A DNA stretch of 64,000 nt from Paenibacillus sp. YYML68. GTDB lineage: Bacteria; Bacillota; Bacilli; Paenibacillales; NBRC-103111. The notes beneath the pieces are model-generated. The model ran no database searches, was not told where the DNA came from, and saw only the letters and a list, made by a program, of their open reading frames with translations. Position numbers and translations under genes: made by a program. The stretch spans positions 1,962,501 through 2,026,500 of the forward strand of contig NZ_BQYI01000001.1 in assembly GCF_027923405.1 (NCBI RefSeq). The letters run 5' to 3'. Each line of letters starts with the position of its first letter. The first letter of the stretch is position 1. This document shows positions 1-9,193 of this stretch, one piece after another.

Positions 1-641
1 ACCATATGCAGGGCGAATGGAGCCATTCGCTCCAGCAGCTGCAGGACAGGCTGGCTGTCGTTGAATATATACAGGTTGGCCATGTGCAGCGTCTGCTGGA
101 TGAAGGAAACGGTCAGCATTGTCTGGTATTTGCCATTCTGGCCGATACGCGGGTTGACGATAATGAAGCTTAAGAAGATGAGGATAAACATATACAGCTC
201 CAGCCCAAGCGGGCGAAGCAGATGAATATGGATGTCGCCGCTCTGCAGCCATTCGGGTGCGAGCCAATACGTGGACGCTACGGCGGCGGTCGCGATGACG
301 AACAGGAGGAACAGCGTGATATCGCGCTTGCGCGTCGGGTTGTAGAGCTGGAATATGCCGACATTCAGCATGACGAAGGCGAACGCCTTGAGCAGCAGCG
401 CTGCGAATATTTCATCCTCGGTCAGCTCTGGCGTCCAGGCTCGGGCGATCAGCAGCACATATTGAACGAGAAGCAGGGCCAGCGCGACGATCATCGAGAA
501 GTACCCAATCTTGCGCCGGGTGAAGAGCAGGCGAATCGACACGAGCATTGTCATCGCGATCATCACAAGAAGCATGGAGTACATCCACACCGCGCCGGTA
601 GGTTCTAGTAGTATCGAGGACAGCGTCAATGTATCATTCAA
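1..641 (-). CDS. Multi-pass membrane protein, N-terminal part (runs off left edge)
   Basis: Reading leftwards from a TTG at 641, preceded ten bases upstream by a perfect GGAGG (652-656), the frame stays open to the window edge for about 213 residues. Five or six hydrophobic segments follow one another (for example VWMYSMLLVMIAMTMLV and FSMIVALALLLVQYVLLI), separated by short charged loops such as FTRRKIG and YNPTRKRD. No soluble domain is visible because the 3' end is missing. The layout would fit the membrane sensor part of a histidine kinase or GGDEF protein, but that is a guess. It is divergent from the neighbouring glycosyltransferase, with about 165 bases of shared upstream DNA. Confidence 0.7.
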   Translation of the reverse strand, partial: MNDTLTLSSILLEPTGAVWMYSMLLVMIAMTMLVSIRLLFTRRKIGYFSMIVALALLLVQYVLLIARAWTPELTEDEIFAALLLKAFAFVMLNVGIFQLYNPTRKRDITLFLLFVIATAAVASTYWLAPEWLQSGDIHIHLLRPLGLELYMFILIFLSFIIVNPRIGQNGKYQTMLTVSFIQQTLHMANLYIFNDSQPVLQLLERMAPFALHM

Positions 642-807
642 TGGAAACAAGCCTCCGTCATTAACCATTTCTCGACACATTATACCAAACCTATATTCGC
701 ACAGGAAGTCTTGTCGAATGTTTATATAACTGATAGGATGATAGAGACTGTAGTAGACTGTGCCAGATGTGCGTCAACAACTATGAAAGACAGGGGACCT
801 ACCTATT

Positions 808-1941
808 ATGCGAGTGCTTCAAGCGTTGTTTTTTCCACCGGAGCAGCCGGGCGGTGTATCTTCGATGGTACCGTACTTGCTGGACCGCTTCAATAAGCGT
901 GGCTGGGAGATGGAGCTGTTCTCTCTGCCCAAGCGTATTCGGAACAAGGGCTCGGAGGACGTGAGCTTTACGACCTTCGACTGGACGCAGTACGCAGGCC
1001 AACCGATGGTTGATAAATATATCCAGACGTTCAAGGACTATACGTGGTGGACGAAGCTGCGTATTCAGAAATCGTACGATCTCATTCATGCCCATCATCC
1101 GATTGCGGCGCTCGTGATGAAGCGGGTGTTTCCCGATACGCCGGTGCTCATGACGGTGCACTCCAGCTATGAGAAGGAGCTGATCCTCAATGGGAGGATC
1201 GAGGAGAACGGTCCGGAGCATCAGTTCCTGACGTCGCTCTACGGCGAGCTGGAGGAGCATGTTGATCAGCTGATTACCGTCTCCAATTCGTTCAAAAAAT
1301 ATTTGTCCGACTACGTGCAGGAGCCGGAGCGCATTGGCGTCATCCCGAACGGCTTCGACGAGAAGCGGTTCCGTCCTGTGCAGCATGATACGAAGGTGCC
1401 GCAGCTCATCTCGGTATGCCGACTCGTGCCGGCCAAGGGGCTCGACACGCTGCTTCACGCGTGTGCGGAGCTGAAGAAGAAGGGGCACAAGTTCGTGCTG
1501 CATCTGATCGGCGACGGTCCGATCCGCACCGAGCTGGAGCAGCTGGCCGTTCAGCTCGATCTGTATGAGGAGACGATCTTCTACGGCTACATGCTTCATC
1601 CGGAGGACTTCATGCCGTTCTTCGACGTCTTCGTGCTGCCGTCGCGGGCGGAATCGTTCGGCTCCGTCTTCGCGGAAGCGGCGCTGTGCGGCCTCGCTGT
1701 CGTCGGAACGAACGTCGGAGGCATTGCCGAGCAGATCGAGCACGGCGTGAACGGGCTGCTCGTGCCTGTTGATGATGTCGGCGCCTTATCCGTCGCCTTG
1801 GAGAAGGTAATTAGCGATCCGATGTACCGCTACCAGCTGTCCCGCGTCGCCCTCGAGAAGGCGCTGAAGTCGTACTCGATGTCCCGCGTCGCGCAGCAGC
1901 TGCGCAATGTGTATCGGACGTATCGGGTGGAGCGACCGTAG
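808..1941 (+). CDS. Glycosyltransferase family 4 protein
   Basis: A 377-residue protein of the usual size for GT4 retaining glycosyltransferases. The N-terminal Rossmann half begins with a glycine turn typical of the family (FFPPEQPGGVSSM) and includes LIHAHHPIAALV. The C-terminal half has the nucleotide-sugar region (SVCRLVPAKGLDTLL, LIGDGP) and the acidic signature PSRAESFGSVFAEAALCG followed by GTNVGG, where the ExxxxxxxE motif holds the sugar nucleotide. It is expected to be cytoplasmic and to transfer a sugar to a glycan, lipid or small thiol-precursor acceptor; the acceptor cannot be read from sequence. The ATG at 808 follows an AGGGG box. The gene stands alone and ends at an intrinsic terminator. 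Confidence 0.85.
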   Translation: MRVLQALFFPPEQPGGVSSMVPYLLDRFNKRGWEMELFSLPKRIRNKGSEDVSFTTFDWTQYAGQPMVDKYIQTFKDYTWWTKLRIQKSYDLIHAHHPIAALVMKRVFPDTPVLMTVHSSYEKELILNGRIEENGPEHQFLTSLYGELEEHVDQLITVSNSFKKYLSDYVQEPERIGVIPNGFDEKRFRPVQHDTKVPQLISVCRLVPAKGLDTLLHACAELKKKGHKFVLHLIGDGPIRTELEQLAVQLDLYEETIFYGYMLHPEDFMPFFDVFVLPSRAESFGSVFAEAALCGLAVVGTNVGGIAEQIEHGVNGLLVPVDDVGALSVALEKVISDPMYRYQLSRVALEKALKSYSMSRVAQQLRNVYRTYRVERP

Positions 1942-2013
1942 ACGTTACAGGAGTTCTACCGTCAGCTTTCTAGCTCATGGTGCGTTGTAGCTAATATTCA
2001 GTCATAAGTGGAA

Positions 2014-2041
2014 GTCTTGCTTGTTTAAGCAGGGCTTTTTT
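2014..2041 (+). terminator. Intrinsic terminator after the glycosyltransferase gene
   Basis: A nine-base-pair stem with wobble pairs (GTCTTGCTT, loop GTTT, AAGCAGGGC) is followed by a run of six T. It separates the glycosyltransferase gene from the promoter of the yhaO-yhaN operon. Confidence 0.8.
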
Positions 2042-2070
2042 CTTATGGGGAAACTTGCGCTTCACTACGT

Positions 2071-2099
2071 TTGCCAACTGCGAACGCGCGTTCTATAAT
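2071..2099 (+). promoter_or_regulatory. Sigma-A promoter of the yhaO-yhaN operon
   Basis: TTGCCA (2071-2076), a 17-base spacer and a perfect TATAAT (2094-2099). Transcription should start near 2106, so a coding start at 2055 is excluded and the first gene must begin further down. Confidence 0.8.
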
Positions 2100-2135
2100 A
2101 TAGGGGTGGTAGGTTGGTGGAAGGGGGCGGCTGTG

Positions 2136-2342
2136 TTGTTTAAGTTGATCCGATATTTGCAAGAAGGCACAGAGGTACAGCGTCGATCGTTCCGTGCGAT
2201 TACGGAGCTTCGGAAGGAGCAGGGAACGAAGACAGAGCCCGCCTTTGCTCAACTACTTGGCTTGTCCGGCGACCCGTACGATGCGCTGCTGGAGCTTGAA
2301 GAGCAGCTCGGTCTGACAGCTGGGGAGGTGGATCGCATATGA
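2136..2342 (+). CDS. Small hypothetical protein leading the yhaO-yhaN operon
   Basis: A 68-residue, probably cytoplasmic, mostly helical protein ([20 protein letters not shown] onward). I place the start at TTG 2136 because AAGGGGG lies eight bases upstream and the promoter at 2071-2099 rules out the longer frame; GTG 2133 is possible. Its stop overlaps the yhaO start (ATGA), so the two are translationally coupled. I do not recognise a family. Its position suggests a small accessory of the repair nuclease complex or simply a leader gene. Confidence 0.6.
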   Translation: MFKLIRYLQEGTEVQRRSFRAITELRKEQGTKTEPAFAQLLGLSGDPYDALLELEEQLGLTAGEVDRI

Positions 2343-3622
2343 GACCGTTCCGGTTCATACATGCGGCAGATCTTCATCTGGACAGTCCATTCAAGGGGTT
2401 GACGGGATTACCTGAGCGGCTTCGCGATGCAGTTCGTGATTCGACGCTGCAGGCGCTTAATCGGCTCGTGGAGCTGGCTGTGCAGGAGCGAGTCGATTTC
2501 ATCGTGCTGGCGGGGGACATCTACGATGCGAAGGAGCGCTCGCTGCGCGCGCAGCTCCGTCTGCAGCAATGCTTCGAGAAGCTGGCGGCTGAAGGGATAC
2601 AGGTGCTGCTTATCCATGGTAACCATGATCCGATGCAGGACGGGTATACCGCTTCACTGAAGGTTCCCGATACGGTAACCGTCTTCGGCTGCGAGGCTGT
2701 GGAGAGTGTCATCGTCCGAGCGGCTGGCGGCGAGCCGCTGGCAAGAGTGTCGGGGATGTCGTTCGCCCATGCCGCGGTGAAGGACAATCTTGCGCTGGGC
2801 TACCGCGGCCTAGGTGACCAAGGACTGTTCGAGATCGCGCTGCTGCACACGAATGTGGACGGCAATGGCGAGCATGGCAATTATGCGCCTTGCCGACTGT
2901 CGGACCTGCTCGGACGCGGCATCGATTATTGGGCGCTCGGTCACGTCCATACGCGGCGTGTGCTGCATGAACGGCCTTGGGTCGTCTATCCAGGCAATAT
3001 ACAGGGACGCCATATTCGTGAGCAGGGGGCCAAGGGCTGTTATGTAGTCGATGTGAATGCTGGCGGGGAGGCTGCGTTAACGTTCCATGCGCTGGACAGC
3101 TGGCGGTGGGAGCAGGCCGAGCTGTCGATCGCCGGTCTGGAATCGGAGCAGCAGCTGAAGGAGGCGCTGGAGGAGGCCGTGCAGGCGGCGGAGGAGAGCT
3201 CAGACGGACATTCCGTTATGCTGCGGCTGACGCTAACAGGAAGGGGGGCGCTGCACCGGATGCTGCGCCGTCCGGGCGCTTTGCATGAGCTGACGATGCT
3301 CCTTCGGGAGCAGGGCGGGCCGGTCTGGGTCGAAGGCTTGTACGATCGGACCGGAGTGCTCGTTGATCGGGAGGCGCTTGCCGCTCAGTCCGGCTTTGTC
3401 GGAGAGCTGCTACGGTTTGCCGAAGGGTTGAGAGTGGCTGAGAATGGCGCAGAGCTGGAGTCGTTCTCGCAGGAAGCGCTTGCGCCGCTGCACACACATT
3501 CTGCTTTGTCGGCGGAGTGGTCGGATGGCACAAGGGAGGAGCTGCTGGAGCTATTGAAGGAGGCTGAGGAGCTGGCGCTCCATCTGCTGCTGCCGGAAGT
3601 GGAAACGGGGGGATCGGAATGA
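2339..3622 (+). CDS. yhaO: YhaO-like DNA repair exonuclease (SbcD/Mre11-type metallophosphatase)
   Basis: A 427-residue protein with the calcineurin-like metal-binding motifs in order: AADLHLDSP near residue 10, VLAGDIYDA near 60, LIHGNHDP near 95, LLHTNVDG near 170 and ALGHVHTRR near 200. These are the Mre11/SbcD ligands for two Mn ions. The C-terminal half is a less conserved helical capping region. In Bacillus subtilis YhaO is encoded next to YhaN and is thought to form an SbcCD/Mre11-Rad50-like pair that processes DNA ends. The start overlaps the upstream small gene by four bases and the stop overlaps yhaN by four bases, so the three genes form a tightly coupled operon. Confidence 0.88.
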   Translation: MRPFRFIHAADLHLDSPFKGLTGLPERLRDAVRDSTLQALNRLVELAVQERVDFIVLAGDIYDAKERSLRAQLRLQQCFEKLAAEGIQVLLIHGNHDPMQDGYTASLKVPDTVTVFGCEAVESVIVRAAGGEPLARVSGMSFAHAAVKDNLALGYRGLGDQGLFEIALLHTNVDGNGEHGNYAPCRLSDLLGRGIDYWALGHVHTRRVLHERPWVVYPGNIQGRHIREQGAKGCYVVDVNAGGEAALTFHALDSWRWEQAELSIAGLESEQQLKEALEEAVQAAEESSDGHSVMLRLTLTGRGALHRMLRRPGALHELTMLLREQGGPVWVEGLYDRTGVLVDREALAAQSGFVGELLRFAEGLRVAENGAELESFSQEALAPLHTHSALSAEWSDGTREELLELLKEAEELALHLLLPEVETGGSE

Positions 3623-6600
3623 AGCTTGTACGGATCGACATCAGCGCGTTCGGAGCACTTCGTCAAGTCGTCGTAGAGCTGGACCGTCCGATGACGCTCG
3701 TGTACGGTCCGAATGAAGCAGGGAAGAGCACGACGCTCGGCTTTATTCGAGCGATGCTCTTCGGCTTCCCGCCGAAGCATGCGCAGACCGCCTATGCCCC
3801 AGAGCCGTCTGTCGTGCAAGGGGGAAGTCTGACCTTCATCGATGAGGAAGGCAGACGTATTCGGCTGGAGCGGTGGGACCGCGGGGGAGAAGGTCGTGGA
3901 CGCGCCTCTGGCGAAGCGGTGCTTACGTATGAAGACGGACGAACAGGCGGGGAACGCGAGCTGAGGGAGCTTACAGGAGGCTTGACCGCTGAGCTGTACC
4001 GTAGTCTATTCGCCTTCGGACTTACGGAGCTGCAGGAGCTTGGGACGATGAATAGCGAGGAGGTCAGCGGCTATTTGTATAGTGCTGGACTCGGCGTACC
4101 GGGGACGGTCATTCGTCAGGCGGAGCGCAAGCTGACGCAAGAGCAGGAGCAGCTGTACAAGCCTAGAGGTCGTTCACCGCTCGTCAACCAGCTGCTCGTC
4201 AAGCTGCAGGCGGCGCAGAAGCGGCTCGTTGAGAGCATGGAGCAGGCTGGACACTATGAGCAGCTTGTGTCACAGGGAGAGCTTCTAGGCAGGCAGCTGG
4301 TACAGCTGGAGGAGGCGCTGGAGCGGGCAAGACAGAAGGCGGCTTATGTGGAGCGCTGTATCGATGCAAGACCTCATGTGATGCGGCTTGCGGTCATCGA
4401 AGATGAGCTGGAGCAGCTTCCGGAGTCGCTGTCTGATGTACCGGAGGATGCGCTGGCGCGCGACGAGGCGCTTGAAGCTGAGCTGCACACGCTCGAGTGC
4501 GAGCTGGCCGAGCTGGCGTTGCTTATCCGAGAGTGCGAGGCCGAGCTTGTGGTGCTGGAGGCTGATGAGGAGGAAGAGGCGCGGCTGCTGGAGCATGAAA
4601 CGGAGCTTGCAGGCTATGCCGAGCGGGCCGCCAGCTTCGAGGAGAACGAGCGTCAACGGGAGCAGGCCGAGCAGGAGGCAGGTCGTCTTCGTGGACAGCT
4701 GAGTATTCTGCTGAGACAGCTGGGCTCAGGCTGGACAGAAGAGCAGCTCGACCGTATAGAGGCGACTGTGGTGCTGCGGGAGGAGGTTATGGCTTACCGC
4801 GAGCAGTGGAGCAGCTGGAGGCAGGAGGAGGTGCTGCTGGGCGAGGAGGAACGGCGTCTGTTCGAGGAGGCGCCGGAGCTGCGCTTGCTTTCGGGTTCTA
4901 CGGAGCTAGAGGAGCAGTCAGGTGACTTCGAGGAAAGAGAAGAGGCTGGCCTACAGGCGCTCATCGAGAGCGAGCGGGTGATGTATGATGAGCTGCTTCA
5001 GGAGCAGCAGACGGCTTCTTCTGCATTAGCGGAGCTGGCTCGAGCGGGTCAGCTTCTGTCGAGCTGGAAGGAAGCGCTGAGGGAAGCGCGGCATGCCCGG
5101 CAGCGGCTGTACGATCTGGAGCAGCTTGGCGGTGGGGATAAGCGACAATCGGACTCTGCGTATGCGAGCATGAAGGAGCCGAGTATCGCACTGCTTGCGA
5201 CGCTGTATGCGCTCACGCTCGTGCTGCCCGCAGCGCTGTATGTGTTAGGTGAGCCGCTGGCTGCGCTCGTCGCGATGGTGCTGCTGCTAGGTGGCAGCAT
5301 CGCAGAGACGGTACGTTTCTGGTACAGCCGACAGCGTAATAGGGGGCGTAGCAGAAGCCGTGGGAGCAGTCGCAGTCAGCGTCCTTATGCGCATGATGTA
5401 ACGACTTCGACGCTGGAGAGAGAGACGAAGGCGACAGCGTCGGAGCTGGCGGGGATAAAGATTAAGACGTCTACGTCGGTGATGGCGGCGACAGAGGTAG
5501 CGGAGAAAAAGACGAAGGCGACAGCGTTGGTGATGGCGGCGACCGAGCTGGCGGAGACTGAGACAGCTGCGCAGTCGCTGGCGCCGCTCGCGGCGCACGC
5601 CGCGCAGCTGGCGGCGCAGCTTACAGCCGCGCTCGCCCAGCTCGCGCGGCTCGGCTTCGCCGCTCCCGGCCCGGCCGCTGGTGCGTCGGCCGAGCCGGGA
5701 GCGCCTGGCGCGCGGCAGCCGCTGCCGCCCGAGATCCTCGAGCCTTGGCTCGAGGATCTCGCCCAGCGGCTGCGCGCGCGCGAGGCACGGCTCGCAGCAC
5801 GCCTGCGAGCCGCTGAGCGGCTTGCCGCGCTGCGCGAGCGGCAGCAGCGGCACCAGCGCGCCGCCGGGCCGCTGGCGGCGCGCTGGTGCGCCTGGCTGCG
5901 CAGCCAGGCGCTGCCGGACGCCGCGACGCCGGACGCGGCGCTCGAGCTGCTGCGGCTCGCCGAAGCGGCGGCGGCCGAGCGCGAGCGGCTGCGCCGCGCC
6001 GAGGCGCACGCGGCCGCGCTCGGACGCGAGACGGCCGGCTTCGCTGCGGCCGTCGGTGCGCGCCTCGGGCCGCGCGCAGCCCGCGAGCCTGCCGCCGCGC
6101 TGCGGGCGTGGCGCGAAGGCGCAGAGCGCGCCCGCGAGCGCATGCGGGCGCGCGCCCTGCGCCGCGAGCGCCTCGCCGAGCTGCGGCGCGGGGCTGCGCG
6201 GCTCGGCGAGCAGCGCGAGCGCGCGATGGCGCGGCGCGCGGCGCTCTATGCGAGCTGCGGCGTCGCCGATGACGCCGCAGCAGGCGCAGGCGCGGCGCAG
6301 CTGCTGCGCAGGCGGTGCGCCGAGGCGCAGCGGCAGCGGACGCTGCGCGAGGAGCGCCGTCACGAGATGACGGCGCTGCGGATGCTGCTTGGGGATTCGT
6401 GGGAGCAGGAGGCGGCGCGGCTGCGGCAGTATACAGCCGAGCAGCTCGAGACGGAGCGTAGCCAGGTGAAGGGCAGCATTGTGGAAGAGTCGAGGCGGCT
6501 TGCCGAGCTGCACGAGGCGCGTAGCCGGGTCAAGTATGAGCTGGAGCAGCTGGCGGACGGCAGCACGCATGCGAGCCGGCTGCAGGAGGTAGAGCTGTGC

Positions 6601-7191
6601 CGTGCCGAGGTGAAGCAGCTCAGCCGCAGATGGGCGGTGCTTGGGTTGACGAGCGCACTGCTCGAGCGGACGAAGCGAACGTTCGAGCAAGACAAACAGC
6701 CCTTCGTCATGCAAAGGGCTTCGCACTATTTTGCTTCGCTAACGGAAGGGCGCTATACGCGGGCGGTTGCACCGGTCGGCGAGCAGCGCGTCTTGGCCGA
6801 GCTGCCGGATGGACAGCTGGTCGATACGGTGCGGCTAAGCCGGGGCACCGCCGAGCAGCTGTACATCAGCATACGGCTTGCACTCGTGGATGAATTCGCC
6901 TCCGCCGGGGTCCGTCTGCCAGTCGTCATGGACGACCTGTTCGTCAACTTCGACGAGGCGCGTCTAGCCTGCGGGATCGAGCTGCTGAAGCAGGCGTCGA
7001 GCCGGGGTCAGCTGCTGCTCTTCACGTGCCATCGGCACGTCTGCGAGGCGTACAGACGCCTTCTGCCGGATGAACCGATCGTACAGCTCCATGCCGCTAG
7101 GACGGCACCTTCAGGAGAAGTCATATCAAGGAAGGCCCTCAATTTGGCTGCGCCAAATTCGAGGCTTGCCATAACATCTTCCGATACGTAG
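3619..7191 (+). CDS. yhaN: YhaN-like AAA ATPase, SbcC/Rad50-type partner of YhaO
   Basis: A 1190-residue SMC-like ATPase. The N-terminus has the Walker A GPNEAGKSTT near residue 30; a very long glutamate-, arginine- and alanine-rich coiled coil follows, containing a hydrophobic pair near residues 515-560 as in other YhaN proteins. The C-terminal lobe has the signature LSRGTAEQLYISIR and Walker B LPVVMDDLFVNFDEA near residue 1105. Two oddities: residues about 650-910 are encoded by an extremely GC-rich alanine/arginine tract, and the last ~31 residues (from ARTAPSGEV) are encoded by the first unit of a 116-bp tandem repeat, so the natural C-terminus has been replaced or extended. Expected role: ATP-driven DNA end tethering and processing with YhaO. 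Confidence 0.87.
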   Translation: MKLVRIDISAFGALRQVVVELDRPMTLVYGPNEAGKSTTLGFIRAMLFGFPPKHAQTAYAPEPSVVQGGSLTFIDEEGRRIRLERWDRGGEGRGRASGEAVLTYEDGRTGGERELRELTGGLTAELYRSLFAFGLTELQELGTMNSEEVSGYLYSAGLGVPGTVIRQAERKLTQEQEQLYKPRGRSPLVNQLLVKLQAAQKRLVESMEQAGHYEQLVSQGELLGRQLVQLEEALERARQKAAYVERCIDARPHVMRLAVIEDELEQLPESLSDVPEDALARDEALEAELHTLECELAELALLIRECEAELVVLEADEEEEARLLEHETELAGYAERAASFEENERQREQAEQEAGRLRGQLSILLRQLGSGWTEEQLDRIEATVVLREEVMAYREQWSSWRQEEVLLGEEERRLFEEAPELRLLSGSTELEEQSGDFEEREEAGLQALIESERVMYDELLQEQQTASSALAELARAGQLLSSWKEALREARHARQRLYDLEQLGGGDKRQSDSAYASMKEPSIALLATLYALTLVLPAALYVLGEPLAALVAMVLLLGGSIAETVRFWYSRQRNRGRSRSRGSSRSQRPYAHDVTTSTLERETKATASELAGIKIKTSTSVMAATEVAEKKTKATALVMAATELAETETAAQSLAPLAAHAAQLAAQLTAALAQLARLGFAAPGPAAGASAEPGAPGARQPLPPEILEPWLEDLAQRLRAREARLAARLRAAERLAALRERQQRHQRAAGPLAARWCAWLRSQALPDAATPDAALELLRLAEAAAAERERLRRAEAHAAALGRETAGFAAAVGARLGPRAAREPAAALRAWREGAERARERMRARALRRERLAELRRGAARLGEQRERAMARRAALYASCGVADDAAAGAGAAQLLRRRCAEAQRQRTLREERRHEMTALRMLLGDSWEQEAARLRQYTAEQLETERSQVKGSIVEESRRLAELHEARSRVKYELEQLADGSTHASRLQEVELCRAEVKQLSRRWAVLGLTSALLERTKRTFEQDKQPFVMQRASHYFASLTEGRYTRAVAPVGEQRVLAELPDGQLVDTVRLSRGTAEQLYISIRLALVDEFASAGVRLPVVMDDLFVNFDEARLACGIELLKQASSRGQLLLFTCHRHVCEAYRRLLPDEPIVQLHAARTAPSGEVISRKALNLAAPNSRLAITSSDT

Positions 7192-7453
7192 GGAACCTGT
7201 TATTTCAGGAGGCTAGCACGGCACCTTCAGGAGAAGTCATATCAAGGAAGGCCCTCAATTTGGCTGCGCCAAATTCGAGGCTTGCCATAACATCTTCCGA
7301 TACATAGGGAACCTGTTATTTCAGGAGGCTAGCACGGCACCTTCAGGAGAAGTCATATCAAGGAAGGCCCTCAATTTGGCTGCGCCAAATTCGAGGCTTG
7401 CCATAACATCTTCCGATACGTAGGGAACCTGTTATTTCAGGAGGCTAGCACGG
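7096..7453. repeat. 116-bp tandem repeat, about 3.1 copies, with a hairpin in each unit
   Basis: Units begin at 7102, 7218 and 7334 and are almost identical; the middle one reads GATACATAGGG where the others read GATACGTAGGG. Each contains the perfect palindrome AATTTGGC-TGC-GCCAAATT (7141-7159, 7257-7275, 7373-7391) flanked by CCTC/GAGG, a second short hairpin CCTG-TTATTT-CAGG, and an ATAACA/TGTTAT inverted pair. The period is not a multiple of three. The yhaN stop lies in unit 1. I see no T-run typical of a terminator. It may be an expanded intergenic palindromic repeat. Confidence 0.9.
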
Positions 7454-7476
7454 GACAACAGCGCAGAGACAGCGCG

Positions 7477-8451
7477 TTAAGAGACGAGCTTCAACAGGAC
7501 GATACCGGATAAACCGAGGATGAGGCCGTACGTTTCAGTACGGGTGAACACATCCTTCAGTACAAATCGAGCGTACAGCATGACCATGACAACGTTCGAA
7601 GCGATAATAACGGACACTAGACCTGTGACGCCGAGCTGGAAGGCCGGCATCGCGAATAGCATGCCGCCTGTATTCGTCAAGCCGACAACCATGCCCCAGA
7701 GCATCGTTCGGCGTAGCGACCAGGCGGCTTGCTGTGTTGGAGCCGATTCATTCAGCTGCGGCTGCAAGCTGGCAGACTCCAGCGAATCGGTGCGTGTATG
7801 CTCTGCGACACCTGCTGCCAGCTCGCGCTGCGCTTGCTCCAGCTGGGCGAGCACGGCACGCTCCTTGCGCAAGCCGACGAGCCAGACGGCTCCGAATAGA
7901 AGCGCCCCTGTGGCGAACATGACGCTGAGCACCGGAAGTACAGGCGCTTCATAATTCGTGGCCACCTTCGTCATGAAGTCGGTGAGGCCGAAGAACAGCA
8001 TCGTCAGTACGCCCCATTGGGCGCCCTGCAGGTTGCGCAGTGACAAGTCATTCGAGTAGCGCACGAGCAAGAGACCAGACATTATGATGACGAATGCCGC
8101 CAGCTGACCGTAGCTTAGCCGTTCATCCCATACGACGAACGCCAGCAGGGCGACGACGACCGGCGGCAGGCCGGAGAACATGGCGATCAGCGATGTTTTC
8201 CCGACTGAATACCCCTTATACATCGAACCGTTCGCGACAAAAGAGAACAGCCCGAGCAATACGCCAAGCCATACGGCAGGTGTCCAGGGCTGCTGCAGCG
8301 CCAGTGCGGCTATGAAGGTTATGATCATTCCCGACGTATATACACCAAGCAGCATCAAATTCCGATTCAAGGTCTGCTTGGAGGACCATCTGTACAATAT
8401 GCCGCGCAGGCCGAAGCACGCAGCCGAAGCGGCAGCTAGTATAAACCACAT
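7477..8451 (-). CDS. EamA/DMT-superfamily transporter
   Basis: About 324 residues with ten hydrophobic segments in two five-helix halves, as in the drug/metabolite transporter superfamily; examples are MWFILAAASAACFGLRGILY at the start and LILGLSGIVLLKL at the end. A long hydrophilic loop after residue ~210 (rich in Ala, Glu and Gln) separates the halves and is larger than usual. Substrate unknown. I prefer ATG 8451 because GAGGG (8463-8467) is well placed; a GTG at 8469 in frame would add six residues and overlap the end of the broken SDR gene. The short distance suggests the two were once one operon. Confidence 0.82.
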   Translation of the reverse strand: MWFILAAASAACFGLRGILYRWSSKQTLNRNLMLLGVYTSGMIITFIAALALQQPWTPAVWLGVLLGLFSFVANGSMYKGYSVGKTSLIAMFSGLPPVVVALLAFVVWDERLSYGQLAAFVIIMSGLLLVRYSNDLSLRNLQGAQWGVLTMLFFGLTDFMTKVATNYEAPVLPVLSVMFATGALLFGAVWLVGLRKERAVLAQLEQAQRELAAGVAEHTRTDSLESASLQPQLNESAPTQQAAWSLRRTMLWGMVVGLTNTGGMLFAMPAFQLGVTGLVSVIIASNVVMVMLYARFVLKDVFTRTETYGLILGLSGIVLLKLVS

Positions 8452-8465
8452 GATGCCAATATCCC

Positions 8466-8768
8466 TCACTCTTCGTAAATCATTTTGACAGTCATACCGC
8501 CGTCAATGATTGAATTTTGTCCGGTTATCAAGCCGGCTTGCTTGCCCACCCGCCAAAGTGAGGGCGAGCAGCCCGCCCTTGGAGGCGGCATACGCCTCGG
8601 TAAGCGGCTCCGACATGAGCGCACGGGTGGAGGCGATATGGATAATCGAGCCCCCGCCTCGCGATCGATGTCGGCGACACATACCTCATAGCCCCGTTCA
8701 GCAAATGCGAGTGCAATCGCTTTTCCGATGCCTTGGGCGCCCCCGGTAATTGCGGCTACCTTCGTCAT
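8466..8768 (-). pseudogene. Decayed short-chain dehydrogenase (two internal deletions)
   Basis: The first 39 residues are a normal SDR N-terminus (AAITGGAQGIGKAIA, then VADIDREAG with the NAD-type acidic residue). The frame is then lost, and the DNA continues in another frame with the SDR middle ([17 protein letters not shown], then AYAASKGG, the active-site YxxxK region with Tyr-Ala-Ala-Ser-Lys) and after another jump with an SDR C-terminus ([17 protein letters not shown]). Together only about 100 codons remain of roughly 250, so at least two deletions removed the intervening parts. It was probably a 3-oxoacyl-reductase-like or glucose dehydrogenase-like enzyme. Upstream of the EamA gene on the same strand. 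Confidence 0.85.
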
Positions 8769-8861
8769 TTTTCGTCACCTCTTTACGTATAAACCGTTGC
8801 TTTTTTCCCGGGTTGTCCCTACTATTATAGAATACCATACGTTTGCCGGAGGTGCTCGTTT

Positions 8862-9164
8862 TTGGACACGGAAACTCGCAAGACGCGAGAGATGACGTAT
8901 CATACCGGCTGGAAGCAGCACAAGATTGTACCATCCGCAAGACCCGATGCTGAAGACTCGTCCTCGGCACCGACTAGCGGTTCAGGCTTCATGCGAGCGA
9001 AGTCCGTCTTACAGCGCATGAAGCGGCTGCTTGAGCAGCAGCTGTGGACGCCTGCGCCTGTGCCTCGCGGTCATCGAGTGCTGCTGGCTGTATTGCTCGC
9101 GATGCCCGCTGCTCTGTTTGCCTTGTTCGTATGGGCTGTGCAGCTGCTTGCGAGGCAGTCATAG
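8862..9164 (+). CDS. Small hypothetical protein with one C-terminal membrane segment
   Basis: A 100-residue protein starting at TTG 8862, seven bases after a strong GGAGGTG (8848-8854). The first ~70 residues are hydrophilic and basic (MRAKSVLQRMKRLLEQQ); one membrane helix follows (VLLAVLLAMPAALFALFVWAV) and the tail is short. It probably sits in the membrane with its N-terminus inside. No family recognised. It lies 29 bases before another membrane protein gene and is likely co-transcribed with it. Confidence 0.6.
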   Translation: MDTETRKTREMTYHTGWKQHKIVPSARPDAEDSSSAPTSGSGFMRAKSVLQRMKRLLEQQLWTPAPVPRGHRVLLAVLLAMPAALFALFVWAVQLLARQS

Positions 9165-9193
9165 TCGACGAAGGATACATAGGAAGAAAGCAG

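Noticed and set aside
222-608. Plus-strand frame near the left edge
   Set aside because: It lies opposite the membrane protein, whose hydrophobic segments and GGAGG-TTG start are convincing; the plus-strand product is a charged shadow.
799-1743. 314-codon minus-strand frame opposite the glycosyltransferase
   Set aside because: It is an antisense shadow of an intact GT4 gene, rich in Arg, His and Leu, without a ribosome site.
5287-6726. Long minus-strand frames opposite yhaN
   Set aside because: They are mirror frames caused by the GC-rich coiled-coil codons; no ribosome sites and Arg/Ala/Pro-rich nonsense content.
7096-7453. CRISPR array
   Set aside because: The 116-bp units are adjacent without variable spacers, only three in number, and no cas genes are nearby.
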